A stretch of DNA of 64,000 nt, taken from assembly GCF_006540005.1 (NCBI RefSeq), contig NZ_BJOC01000018.1, positions 124,001-188,000 on the forward strand, read 5' to 3'. Both the position numbers and the translations under genes were made by a program. Positions 55,960-64,000 of this stretch are shown here, piece after piece. Below the pieces are notes generated by a model that worked only from the letters and a program-made list of their open reading frames with translations, made no database searches and was not told where the DNA came from. The DNA comes from Halomonas halmophila. GTDB lineage: Bacteria > Pseudomonadota > Gammaproteobacteria > Pseudomonadales > Halomonadaceae. Position 1 is the first letter of the stretch. Each line of letters starts with the position of its first letter.

Positions 55960-57530
55960 GCATGAGCTTCGATGCCATCGTCATCGGTTCCGGCTTCGGT
56001 GGCGCCGTGGCCGCCTGTCGGCTGGCCGAGGCCGGTGAGCGGGTGCTGGTGCTCGAGCGCGGTCGGCGCTGGGCGACGCAGGACCTGCCCCGTGGCCCCG
56101 ATGATGACTGGGTCTTCGACGTCGAGAAGCCCGAGCAGTGCCATGGCTGGCTGGATGTACGCCTGTTTCCGCGTGTCGGGGTGGCCCAGGGCGCCGGCGT
56201 GGGGGGCGGCTCCCTGGTCTACGCCAATGTGTTCGTCGAGGCCGAACGCTTCGTGTTCGATCATGGCTGGCCAGAGCCGATCGATTACGCGGCACTGCGG
56301 CCACACTACGCCACCACGGGGCGCATGCTCGAGGTCCAGACCCTGCCCGAAGGCCAGCGTACCGCGCGCCATCGACTGATGCGCGAGGCTGCCGAGGCTA
56401 CCGGCGCCGGCGATCGCTTCCGTGATCTGCCGCTGGCGGTACGTTTCGACGAGGCCTGGCATTATGGCCTCGATGATCCGCATGCCGGGCATCACAGCCG
56501 TACTGAGTTCAACCCCTTCGGTCGTCGCCAGGGAACCTGCGTTCACTGTGGTGACTGTGATGTGGGCTGCCCGGTGGGGGCACGCAATACGCTGGATCTG
56601 AACTATCTGGCGCGTGCCGAAGACAAGGGGGCCGAGATTCGCCCCCTGAGCCTCGTCGAAGCGGTCGAGCCGCAAGGACGGGGCTACCGGGTGCATTACC
56701 GATGCCTGGACGGTCAGGGCCAGGCCAGCGAGACGGCGCCGCGGGTCATCGTGGCGGCGGGCTCGCTGGGCTCCACCGAGCTGCTGCTGCGCTGTCGGGA
56801 TCAGCACGGCACCCTGCCGGGGCTCTCATCGCGCCTCGGGCATGGCTGGTGCGCCAACGGTGACTTCCTGACCCCGGCGCTTTACAGCGAGCGTCGCGTC
56901 TCACCGACCCGCGGGCCCACCATCACCAGTGCCATCGATTACCTGGATGGCAGTGATGGCGGTGCGCGGTACTTTGTCGAGGATGGGGGTTTCCCCGACC
57001 TGGTCGCCAATGCCCTGCGTGCCGTTCTGGAGCAGCGGCCCGCGGGGGAACGCCTGTTCGATGGCTGGCAGATGCTGCTGGACGGCTTGCTGCAGGGACG
57101 GGATCCGCATACACACCTGATGCCCTGGTTCGGCCAGGGGGTGGACGCCAGTGACGGGGTGATGCGCCTGGAGCGAGGCTGGTTCGATCGCGACCTGGCG
57201 CTCGAGCTCGACTACGACGTGCGCCGCTCGCACCCGGTCGTGCAGGCATTGATCGACCGCCATAAACAACTGACGGTCGCGACCGGTGGCCAGGCGCTGG
57301 AGCCGCCCTCCTGGTCATTGTTCGACTACCTGCTGACCCCGCACCCATTGGGCGGCTGCAACATGGGCACGACCGCCGAGGATGGTGTGGTGGATCACAA
57401 GGGAGAAGTCTTTGGCTACCCCGGCCTGCATGTGCTGGATGGCGCCATCGTCCCGCGCGCCCTGGGGCTCAATCCCTCGCGTACCATCGCTGCTCTGGCC
57501 GAGCGGGCCATGGCCGAGATACTTGCGTGA
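55956..57530 (+). CDS. GMC oxidoreductase, cholesterol-oxidase-like, with four-Cys motif
   Basis: A 524-residue flavoprotein. The FAD-binding Rossmann motif is near the start (FDAIVIGSGFGGAVAACRLAEAGERVLVLERG), and GAGVGGGSLVYANVFVEAE binds the flavin further on. Near the C-terminus the conserved catalytic His is in LTPHPLGGCNMG and the Asn in ALGLNPSRTIAALAE. Residues 195-205 form C-x2-C-x2-C-x3-C followed by Pro, as in ferredoxin clusters; this is a feature of the cholesterol-oxidase-like subgroup, but an iron-sulfur cluster is not proven. The substrate, probably a sterol-like or other alcohol, is unknown. Confidence 0.85.
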   Translation: MSMSFDAIVIGSGFGGAVAACRLAEAGERVLVLERGRRWATQDLPRGPDDDWVFDVEKPEQCHGWLDVRLFPRVGVAQGAGVGGGSLVYANVFVEAERFVFDHGWPEPIDYAALRPHYATTGRMLEVQTLPEGQRTARHRLMREAAEATGAGDRFRDLPLAVRFDEAWHYGLDDPHAGHHSRTEFNPFGRRQGTCVHCGDCDVGCPVGARNTLDLNYLARAEDKGAEIRPLSLVEAVEPQGRGYRVHYRCLDGQGQASETAPRVIVAAGSLGSTELLLRCRDQHGTLPGLSSRLGHGWCANGDFLTPALYSERRVSPTRGPTITSAIDYLDGSDGGARYFVEDGGFPDLVANALRAVLEQRPAGERLFDGWQMLLDGLLQGRDPHTHLMPWFGQGVDASDGVMRLERGWFDRDLALELDYDVRRSHPVVQALIDRHKQLTVATGGQALEPPSWSLFDYLLTPHPLGGCNMGTTAEDGVVDHKGEVFGYPGLHVLDGAIVPRALGLNPSRTIAALAERAMAEILA

Positions 57531-57552
57531 GGCGTGAGGCGTGAGGCGTGAG
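57525..57552 (+). repeat. Tandem 7-bp array, GCGTGAG x 4
   Basis: Four perfect copies of GCGTGAG (equivalently GAGGCGT), then a degenerate fifth, start inside the last codons of the GMC oxidoreductase gene; the first copy supplies its stop codon TGA. The array fills the gap to the hydrolase gene. Confidence 0.9.
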
Positions 57553-57580
57553 GCGAGACATACCGATCAAGGAGGGCACC

Positions 57581-58681
57581 ATGAGTCGGGAGATACCGCT
57601 CTACACTCTGGAGGGCGTCCGCGATGCCGACGCCAGTACTCATTACTTCACCACGGATGATGGCCTGGGGTTGTCATTGTTGCGCTTCTGTCGGGCGCCT
57701 TGCCGCGACGTGGTGGTCATCATCCATGGTTTGACCACCTCCTCGGACATGTTCATCCAGCCCGAGCATGAAAATCTGGTGAACTGCCTGCTGGATGCCG
57801 GTTTCACCGACGTCTGGACCCTGGACTTTCGCATGAGCAACCGTCATGCCTACAACCTGCAACCCAGTGACTGGTCGATGGATGACTGTGCGCTATATGA
57901 CCACCCGGCGGCGATGGCCAAGGTGCGCGAAGTGGCGGGCGAGGACGTAAACCTTCACGTGATCTGTCATTGCCTGGGCGCCATGAGTTTCACCATGGCG
58001 CTCTTCGCCGGTACCGTCACCGGCATCCGCTCGTGCATCGCCAACAGCGTGGCGCTGACGCCGCATGTGCCGACCTGGTCGCGGATCAAGGGGCACGTCT
58101 TTCCCTTCATCATCGAGCGACTCCTTCAGCAGCCCTATGTCAGCCCGCGCTGGAGCGAAGATCCGCGGCTTACCATCGGCAAGCTGCTGTCGAAGCTGAT
58201 CTCGCTGTTCCATCGTGAGTGCGACGTGCCCGCCTGCCATATGCTGTCGCTGATGTGGGGCACCGGCTGGCCGGCGCTCTATCATCACGAGAATCTCGAC
58301 GAGATCACCCATCGCCGCGGTGCCGACCTTTATGGCCCCGTAGGGCTCAACTACCACAAGCACGTCCTGAAGATGCTGGGCGAGGGGCATCGCACGGTGC
58401 GCATGAAGCCCGAGGACCCACGTTATGCCGAGCTACCCGAGGACTACATCGCCGCTGCCGCTACCATCGAGACCCCCTGCCTGTTCATGACCGGAGCGGA
58501 CAACCGCGTTTTCACCGACAGCAATATTCACTGCCACCAGGCCCTGGAGGCAGTGGTACCGGGGCGTCATCAACTGGCCATCTTCGAGGGCTATGGGCAT
58601 CAGGACGTGTTCATGGGCAAGCGGATCCACGAGGACATCTTCCCGCGTTTGCAACGCTTCCTCATGGAAAACGCCGGCTAG
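57581..58681 (+). CDS. Alpha/beta hydrolase with Cys nucleophile
   Basis: A 366-residue alpha/beta hydrolase. The oxyanion-hole region VVVIIHGLTTSSDMF is standard, but the nucleophile elbow reads ICHCLGAMSF, with Cys131 where serine enzymes have Ser. Asp307 (MTGADNRVF) and His340 (EGYGHQDVF) complete a plausible triad. The ribosome site AAGGAGG precedes the ATG at 57581. Its partner is the GMC oxidoreductase upstream: in some actinobacterial proteins related domains are fused to GMC oxidoreductases, so the two may act on one substrate, which is inference. The reaction is unknown. Confidence 0.8.
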   Translation: MSREIPLYTLEGVRDADASTHYFTTDDGLGLSLLRFCRAPCRDVVVIIHGLTTSSDMFIQPEHENLVNCLLDAGFTDVWTLDFRMSNRHAYNLQPSDWSMDDCALYDHPAAMAKVREVAGEDVNLHVICHCLGAMSFTMALFAGTVTGIRSCIANSVALTPHVPTWSRIKGHVFPFIIERLLQQPYVSPRWSEDPRLTIGKLLSKLISLFHRECDVPACHMLSLMWGTGWPALYHHENLDEITHRRGADLYGPVGLNYHKHVLKMLGEGHRTVRMKPEDPRYAELPEDYIAAAATIETPCLFMTGADNRVFTDSNIHCHQALEAVVPGRHQLAIFEGYGHQDVFMGKRIHEDIFPRLQRFLMENAG

Positions 58682-58711
58682 TCATGTGGCGCTATTCGGC
58701 CGTCTCCCGAA

Positions 58712-59776
58712 TCATTTCCTCGGCTGTCCACTTGGCACCAGTCGGCTCAGCAGCGCCGGCAGAATCAGCACCAGTACGCTGATGCGCAGCAGGTGGTGGG
58801 TGGTGACGAAGGCTGGGTCGATGCCCAGCGTCAGCGCCACCAGGCTCAGCTCGGGGGCGCCGCCGGGCATGTAGGCGAGCAGTGCCGCGGCGGCCGAGTA
58901 GCCGGTCAGCAGGTGGCCGATCCAGGCGGCGACCACGGCGAAGGCCAGCAATACCAGCGCCTGAGCGGCGGCCATGACCAGGGCGTGGCCGACCCGAGCC
59001 AGCGAGGTGCCGGCGAAACGCACGCCCACCGAGACGCCGATCAGTACCTGAGCCAGGGCAAGCAGCATCGGTGGTACCGCGGCATGGGTGACGCCAGTCA
59101 GGTGCAGGGCCGCCGAGATCAGCGCCGGGCCGAACAGCAGGGCGTTGGGCAAGCGCAGCCAACGCCCCAGCCACAGGCCGCCCAGACCCGCGCCGATGAG
59201 CCAGACCGCATCCACCGGTCCGGGTAGCCACAGCCAACGTGACGGGTCCGGTGTGGTGCTGGCCAGATCGACGTGCCCGATCGCCTGGAGCACCGGCGGG
59301 ATCGCCACCAGCAGCACCAGGATACGCACCGCATGGGTCATGCCCACCACTCGCAGGTCGGCGCCGGAAGCCATCGCCATCACCGTGACCGTGGAGACGC
59401 CGCCCGGCACTCCGGCATACAGCGCGGTCTCCCGCGAGTGACCGGCGATGCGCTGCGAGAACCATACCGAGAACGCCATCATCGCTGCCGTGGCCACCAG
59501 CATCACCGCCAGACTCAGGCTCCACAACCCCGGGTCGCCGGACATCTGCGGGGTGAACGCCGAGCCCAGCATCACTCCGATTACCACCAGCACACCCTTG
59601 CGGCCGCGTCCCGGAGAACGCAGACGTGCGCCGGACAGGCTGGCCACGGTGGTGGCGACCATGGCGCCGAGCAGCCAGGGCAGCGGCAGGTTCACGGCAA
59701 AGGCCGCCGCACCACCGGCCAACCCCAGCGCCAGGGTGGGCAGAAAGCGAAGCAGGGAAGCGAGGATGGGGGGCAA
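58712..59776 (-). CDS. AbrB-family membrane protein (duplicated transporter domain)
   Basis: A 354-residue inner-membrane protein with about ten hydrophobic segments in two repeats, each with the conserved LP-WLLGAM/LPNALLFGPALI and YAGVPGGVSTVTVMA/LAYMPGGAPELSLVA blocks. This is the AbrB duplication family, related to putative ammonia-monooxygenase-associated proteins and the regulatory transporter AbrB of E. coli; function is not established. I set the start at a TTG (59776) because AGGAG lies 5 bases upstream and the protein then has the usual length; an upstream ATG at 59890 would add a hydrophilic, unlikely leader. Confidence 0.8.
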   Translation of the reverse strand: MPPILASLLRFLPTLALGLAGGAAAFAVNLPLPWLLGAMVATTVASLSGARLRSPGRGRKGVLVVIGVMLGSAFTPQMSGDPGLWSLSLAVMLVATAAMMAFSVWFSQRIAGHSRETALYAGVPGGVSTVTVMAMASGADLRVVGMTHAVRILVLLVAIPPVLQAIGHVDLASTTPDPSRWLWLPGPVDAVWLIGAGLGGLWLGRWLRLPNALLFGPALISAALHLTGVTHAAVPPMLLALAQVLIGVSVGVRFAGTSLARVGHALVMAAAQALVLLAFAVVAAWIGHLLTGYSAAAALLAYMPGGAPELSLVALTLGIDPAFVTTHHLLRISVLVLILPALLSRLVPSGQPRK

Positions 59777-59914
59777 GGGGGCTCCTGTAGTGTTGCCGGG
59801 CGGTTCTGTGGTGGAGTGATGCTGTCTCGACGGCTTGATGAGATTCGTGAGGGAGCTAAGTATACCGGCCTTGCCCCGCTCGAGCGACATGGGACTGCCC
59901 GGCAGCGTCTCACG

Positions 59915-59944
59915 TTGCCCGACTTCGACTGCTCACGCTATAAT
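59915..59944 (+). promoter_or_regulatory. Sigma70 promoter of guaB
   Basis: TTGCCC (59915-59920) and a perfect TATAAT (59939-59944) are 18 bases apart, 50 bases before the guaB start. Confidence 0.7.
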
Positions 59945-59993
59945 GGCGGATTAATTTTACTCCCTCCCTCCACAGCTCACGGGTGTTGCCTCT

Positions 59994-61463
59994 ATGCTAC
60001 GTATGGCCCAAGAAGCTCTTACGTTCGACGACGTACTACTCCTGCCCGGCTACTCCGATGTCCTGCCCAAGGACGTCAGCCTCAGAACGCGCTTGACCCG
60101 CGATCTCTTCCTGAACATCCCGATGGCCTCCGCGGCCATGGACACCGTCACCGAAGCTCGCCTGGCCATTGCCATGGCGCAGGAAGGCGGTATCGGCATC
60201 GTTCACAAGAGCATGACCATCGCCCAGCAGGCGGCCGAGGTGCGCAAGGTCAAGAAGCACGAGAGCGTGATCGTCAAGGACCCGGTGACCGTCGGGCCCA
60301 AGGCCAAGCTGGCCGATCTGCTGTCCATGGCCAAGGAGTATGGCTTCTCGGGATTCCCCGTGGTGGAAGGGGAGACCCTGGTCGGCATCGTGACCGAGCG
60401 CGACATGCGCTTTCAGCCCAATCATGGCGATAGCGTGGCCGATATCATGACGCCGCGCGACAAGCTGGTCACCGTCCCCGAAGGCACCAGCCTCGAGGTG
60501 ATCAAGTCGAGGATGCAGGAGCATCGCGTCGAGAAGATGCTGGCCGTCGATGACGCCTTCCATCTGCGCGGCCTGGTGACCTTCCAGGACATCGAGAAGG
60601 CACGGACCTTCCCGCATGCCGCCAAGGATGAGGATGGCCGCCTACTGGTCGGCGCCGCGGTCGGCACCGGCCCGGAGACCTCCGATCGTATCGCCGCCCT
60701 GGTGGAAGCCGGTGTGGATGCGATCATCGTCGACACCGCTCATGGCCACTCTCGGGGTGTGATCGAGCGCGTGGCATGGGTCAAGGAGCACTTCCCGCAG
60801 ATACAGGTCATCGGTGGCAACATCGCCACGGCGGATGCGGCCCGGGCGCTGGCCGAGGCGGGCGCCGATGGCGTCAAAGTCGGCATCGGCCCCGGCTCGA
60901 TCTGCACCACCCGCGTCGTGGCGGGTGTCGGCGTGCCGCAGATCACCGCGGTCTCCAATGTTGCCGAAGCCCTCAAGCCCTATGACGTGCCGCTGATCGC
61001 CGATGGTGGCATTCGCTTCTCCGGCGATCTGGCCAAGGCCATGGCCGCTGGCGCCAGCTGCGTGATGGTTGGCGGCCTGCTCGCCGGCACCGAGGAAGCG
61101 CCCGGGGAAGTCGAGCTCTATCAGGGGCGTACCTACAAGGCCTACCGTGGCATGGGCTCCATGGGGGCCATGTCGCAGACCCAGGGTTCCAGCGATCGGT
61201 ACTTCCAGGACAAGAGCGAAGGCGTCGAAAAGCTCGTGCCGGAAGGCATCGAAGGCCGGGTGCCCTACAAGGGCCTGATGGGTGCCATCGTGCACCAGAT
61301 GATGGGCGGGCTGCGCGCATCCATGGGCTACACCGGCTGCCGCAATATCGAGGAAATGCGCACAGTACCCGAGTTCGTGAAGATCACGGGAGCCGGCTTC
61401 AACGAGTCGCACGTTCATGATGTGCAGATCACCAAGGAAGCCCCGAATTACCGAGCGGGCTAA
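59994..61463 (+). CDS. guaB: Inosine-5'-monophosphate dehydrogenase
   Basis: A 489-residue enzyme oxidising IMP to XMP with NAD+, the first committed step to GMP. The TIM-barrel N-terminus ([25 protein letters not shown]) is followed by two CBS domains (about 95-205). The catalytic loop Cys is in [19 protein letters not shown], then the flap [10 protein letters not shown]. The start at 59994 gives the family's usual [13 protein letters not shown]; an ATG three codons later is possible. guaA follows after a repeat-bearing 155-base gap, so the two form a guaBA operon. Confidence 0.97.
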   Translation: MLRMAQEALTFDDVLLLPGYSDVLPKDVSLRTRLTRDLFLNIPMASAAMDTVTEARLAIAMAQEGGIGIVHKSMTIAQQAAEVRKVKKHESVIVKDPVTVGPKAKLADLLSMAKEYGFSGFPVVEGETLVGIVTERDMRFQPNHGDSVADIMTPRDKLVTVPEGTSLEVIKSRMQEHRVEKMLAVDDAFHLRGLVTFQDIEKARTFPHAAKDEDGRLLVGAAVGTGPETSDRIAALVEAGVDAIIVDTAHGHSRGVIERVAWVKEHFPQIQVIGGNIATADAARALAEAGADGVKVGIGPGSICTTRVVAGVGVPQITAVSNVAEALKPYDVPLIADGGIRFSGDLAKAMAAGASCVMVGGLLAGTEEAPGEVELYQGRTYKAYRGMGSMGAMSQTQGSSDRYFQDKSEGVEKLVPEGIEGRVPYKGLMGAIVHQMMGGLRASMGYTGCRNIEEMRTVPEFVKITGAGFNESHVHDVQITKEAPNYRAG

Positions 61464-61474
61464 GGCTCGCCCGA

Positions 61475-61558
61475 GAGGGAAGATGTAAGAGATAAGAGGG
61501 AAGAAGAGGGGGAGGAGTCACCCAGGGTGTCTCTTCCTTCTTCATTCTTCCCTCTTTG
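61475..61558 (+). repeat. Degenerate heptamer element in inverted orientation
   Basis: Twelve consecutive 7-base units fill the gap: seven reading GAGGGAA, GATGTAA, GAGATAA, GAGGGAA, GAAGAGG, GGGAGGA, GTCACCC, then five on the other strand such as GGAAGAA and TGAAGAA. The arms form an imperfect inverted repeat of about 36 bases centred at 61523/61524. It lies 12 bases beyond the guaB stop. Confidence 0.75.
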
Positions 61559-61618
61559 TTCCGAGCAGACCGTGACCCAAGCCGCGATGCTTGAGTCCAC
61601 AACGGCGGTGGCCATTTC

Positions 61619-63196
61619 ATGCAAGACATTCACGCCCACAAGATCCTGATTCTCGACTTCGGTTCCCAGTACACCCAGTTGATCGCTCGCCGGGTTCGCG
61701 ACATCGGGGTCTATTCCGAGGTTCGCGCCTTCGATATCACGGAAGAGGAAATCCGTGAGTACGCGCCCAACGGCATCATTCTCGCCGGCGGGCCGGAGTC
61801 CGTCACTGAACTGGGCTCGCCCCGTGCGCCGCAGTGCGTGTTCGAGATGGGGCTGCCGGTGCTGGGCATCTGCTATGGCATGCAGACCATGGCCGAGCAG
61901 CTCGGTGGCAGCGTGGAAGGTTCCAACAAGCGTGAATTCGGCTATGCGCAGATCCGCCTCGATGGCGAGAGCGCGCTTTTCGAAGATATTGCTGACCATC
62001 TCGAGGCCGACAGCGGCAAGCGCCTGCTGGACGTGTGGATGAGCCACGGCGACAAGGTGGCGAGCGTGCCCGAGTCCTTCAGCGTGATTGCGTCCACCGA
62101 AAGCTGCCCGATTGCCGCCATGGCCTGGGAGGAACAGCGCTTCTACGGCGTGCAGTTCCACCCCGAGGTGACGCATACCCTGCAGGGCCAGCGCATCCTG
62201 GAACATTTTGTGCTGGGTATCTGCCAGGCGGAGCGTTGGTGGACGCCGGCACAGATCATCGAGGACCAGGTCGCCCGGGTGCGCGAACAGGTCGGTGATC
62301 GCCATGTGCTGCTGGGGCTCTCCGGAGGGGTCGATTCCTCGGTAGTGGCCGCGCTGCTGCACAAGGCCATCGGCGACCAGCTGACCTGCGTCTTCGTCGA
62401 TAACGGTCTGCTGCGCAAGAACGAGGGCGATCAGGTCATGAAGACCTTTTCCAGCCACATGGGCGTGCGCGTGATCCGCATCGATGCCGAGGAGCAGTTC
62501 CTGTCGCTGCTGGAAGGCGTGGACGACCCCGAGGCCAAGCGCAAGATCATCGGTAACACCTTCATCGATGTCTTCGATACCGAGGCCGCCAAGATCGAAG
62601 GCGTGGAGTACCTGGCCCAGGGCACCATCTATCCGGATGTGATCGAGTCCGCCGACAGCAAGACCGGCAAGGCGCATGTCATCAAGTCCCACCACAATGT
62701 AGGCGGCCTGCCCGAGACCATGAAGCTGCAGCTCGTCGAGCCGCTGCGCGAACTGTTCAAGGACGAGGTGCGCAAGCTTGGCGTCGAACTCGGCCTGCCC
62801 TACGACATGGTCTATCGCCACCCCTTCCCGGGACCGGGGCTCGGCGTGCGCATCCTCGGCGAGGTCAAGAAGGAATACGCCGATATCCTGCGCGAGGCCG
62901 ACGCCATCTTCATCGAAGAGCTGCACAATGCCGGCTGGTATCAGAAGACCAGCCAGGCCTTTGCCGTCTTCCTGCCGGTCCGCTCGGTGGGCGTGGTCGG
63001 CGACGGCCGCCGCTACGAATGGGTCATCGCCCTGCGCGCCGTGGAGACCATCGATTTCATGACCGCCCGCTGGGCACACCTGCCCTACGAGCTTCTGGAG
63101 AAGGTCTCCAACCGCATCATCAACGAGCTCTCCGGCGTCTCCCGCGTCACCTACGACGTCAGCAGCAAACCGCCCGCCACCATCGAGTGGGAGTGA
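61619..63196 (+). CDS. guaA: GMP synthase (glutamine-hydrolysing)
   Basis: A 525-residue enzyme converting XMP to GMP using glutamine and ATP. The class I glutamine amidotransferase domain (1-200) has the catalytic Cys in [16 protein letters not shown] and His in FHPEVTHT. The ATP pyrophosphatase domain has the PP-loop [18 protein letters not shown], and the C-terminal dimerisation domain ends in KPPATIEWE, a family hallmark. A terminator follows at 63226. Confidence 0.97.
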   Translation: MQDIHAHKILILDFGSQYTQLIARRVRDIGVYSEVRAFDITEEEIREYAPNGIILAGGPESVTELGSPRAPQCVFEMGLPVLGICYGMQTMAEQLGGSVEGSNKREFGYAQIRLDGESALFEDIADHLEADSGKRLLDVWMSHGDKVASVPESFSVIASTESCPIAAMAWEEQRFYGVQFHPEVTHTLQGQRILEHFVLGICQAERWWTPAQIIEDQVARVREQVGDRHVLLGLSGGVDSSVVAALLHKAIGDQLTCVFVDNGLLRKNEGDQVMKTFSSHMGVRVIRIDAEEQFLSLLEGVDDPEAKRKIIGNTFIDVFDTEAAKIEGVEYLAQGTIYPDVIESADSKTGKAHVIKSHHNVGGLPETMKLQLVEPLRELFKDEVRKLGVELGLPYDMVYRHPFPGPGLGVRILGEVKKEYADILREADAIFIEELHNAGWYQKTSQAFAVFLPVRSVGVVGDGRRYEWVIALRAVETIDFMTARWAHLPYELLEKVSNRIINELSGVSRVTYDVSSKPPATIEWE

Positions 63197-63225
63197 CGGC
63201 CTCAGCGGCCGTGCATTGAGTCTTG

Positions 63226-63260
63226 AGGCCCCGCCACTTCCGCATGGCGGGGCCTTTTTT
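63226..63260 (+). terminator. Rho-independent terminator of guaA
   Basis: An 11-bp stem (63226-63236 with 63245-63255) with an 8-base loop is followed by a T run, 30 bases after the guaA stop. Confidence 0.93.
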
Positions 63261-63326
63261 GCACCGGCGTTCCCTCCCGGCTACTCTGCTTGGTCCGATT
63301 CTGCTGATCTTGCTAAGGAGCCTCCC

Positions 63327-64000
63327 ATGCTTAATCTGTCACGCCGCCAGGTCCTCGGGACGATGACCGCCGCTGGCGCCATGCTCGCCGCGGGCCAGCC
63401 GACGTTGGCTGCCGCTTCTTCGACTTCTGCCGGTGCGACCGACCTCAAGCAGCGGCTGGCGGAGCTGGAGCGTGCGGAGGGCGACCGCGTGGGCGTGGCG
63501 TTGATGAACGTTGCCACTGGCGCGGTGGCGAGCCATCGTGGCGACGAGCGATTCCTGTTCAACAGCACCGGCAAGTTCTTCATCGCCGCGGCGGTGTTGG
63601 CGCGGGTGGATGAGGGCAGCGAGACGCTCGACCGCCGCATCGCAATCGAGGAGGGCGATCTCGTCGGCTGGACGCCGATCACCGAGAAGCGGCTGGGCGA
63701 GCCCGGCCTGACCATCGCCGAGCTGTGTCAGGCGGCGGTAGCCTGGAGCGACAACGCGGCGGCAAACGCGCTGACCGAGAGCGTCGGCGGGCCCGCAGCG
63801 GTCACCGCCTTTCTGCGTTCCATCGGCGACGACACCACCCGGATGGATCGCGTCGAGCCCGACCTGAACACTCACGATCACGAAGGCGACGAGCGCGACA
63901 CCACGACCCCGCTGGCCATGATGACGACGCTGCGCACCTTGATGCTGGGCGACGCCCTGACGCCGTCTTCCCGGCACCAGCTCGCGTCCTGGATGATCGA
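63327..64000 (+). CDS. Class A beta-lactamase (3' end beyond window)
   Basis: The first 224 residues of a serine beta-lactamase are present. The N-terminus has a twin-arginine-like signal (SRRQVLGTMTAAGAMLAAG, cut after TLAA), fitting Tat export. The class A motifs are present: Ser80-Thr-Gly-Lys83 (nucleophile), Ser141-Asp-Asn143 and Glu177 in RVEPDLNT, the deacylation Glu. The KTG box lies past the right edge. No cysteine sits just before the nucleophile, so the disulfide of class A carbapenemases of the KPC/SME type is absent. AAGGAG precedes the ATG by 6 bases. It is a single gene with its own ribosome site after the guaA terminator; no regulator of the AmpR type is in view. Confidence 0.9.
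   Translation, partial: MLNLSRRQVLGTMTAAGAMLAAGQPTLAAASSTSAGATDLKQRLAELERAEGDRVGVALMNVATGAVASHRGDERFLFNSTGKFFIAAAVLARVDEGSETLDRRIAIEEGDLVGWTPITEKRLGEPGLTIAELCQAAVAWSDNAAANALTESVGGPAAVTAFLRSIGDDTTRMDRVEPDLNTHDHEGDERDTTTPLAMMTTLRTLMLGDALTPSSRHQLASWMI

Overview
The window looks like a stretch of chromosome from a halophilic or halotolerant gammaproteobacterium of the Halomonadaceae (Halomonas-like). The evidence is high GC, proteobacterial operon layouts such as guaB-guaA, purE-purK and a glrK-qseG-glrR-type cluster, and several uptake systems for compatible solutes and organic acids (a BCCT carrier, a betaine/carnitine-type binding protein, a TAXI-TRAP system). I assign no species. I see no rRNA, tRNA, CRISPR array, prophage or insertion sequence. 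The last gene, a class A beta-lactamase, runs off the right edge.

Layout. 0-5.5 kb: katG, mmsA and a D-serine-dehydratase-like PLP enzyme. 5.5-8.7 kb: an AT-rich pocket with an orphan fimbrial-like protein, then a TPP riboswitch controlling a sodium:solute symporter and a TenA homologue that lacks the usual cysteine. 8.8-16.3 kb: ilvD, a DUF4412 protein with an orphan XRE regulator, a TAXI-DUF1850-TRAP permease operon and a YbaY-like lipoprotein. 16.6-21 kb: purEK, then a Zn/Cd/Pb efflux ATPase divergent from a CadR/PbrR-type MerR regulator around a near-perfect operator. 21-25.5 kb: an arginine/ornithine-type ABC transporter beside astE. 25.7-37 kb: lipocalin, lipid-type glycosyltransferase, TVP38 membrane protein, a carnitine/gamma-butyrobetaine cluster with a LysR regulator, MtfA, a GNAT-nitrilase fusion, an EamA exporter and a BCCT transporter. 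37-47.7 kb: small stress and metabolic genes, glycerate kinase-pyruvate kinase, a K+ channel-like protein with a zinc ribbon, a CYTH phosphatase, PhoU-like and Pit phosphate genes, and argA.

47.7-53.4 kb: a long non-coding stretch with a sigma54-like promoter, about nine consecutive hairpins and a strong terminator, directly upstream of a GlrK/QseG/GlrR-type two-component system, then xseA. GlrR-type regulators act on sigma54, and in enterobacteria the sRNA GlmY lies in this place, so this is the best candidate for an undescribed RNA. 53.6-58.7 kb: an apparent four-gene operon (PhoD-like metallophosphatase, cholesterol-oxidase-associated domain protein, GMC oxidoreductase with a four-cysteine motif, and an alpha/beta hydrolase with a Cys nucleophile), the best candidate for an uncharacterised enzymatic system. 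58.7-64 kb: an AbrB-family membrane protein, guaB, guaA and the partial beta-lactamase.

A recurring theme is intergenic 7-bp tandem arrays built on GAG plus four variable bases (Pit-argA, GMC-hydrolase, guaB-guaA, and a degenerate trace near 37.16 kb). Two of them are arranged as inverted pairs.
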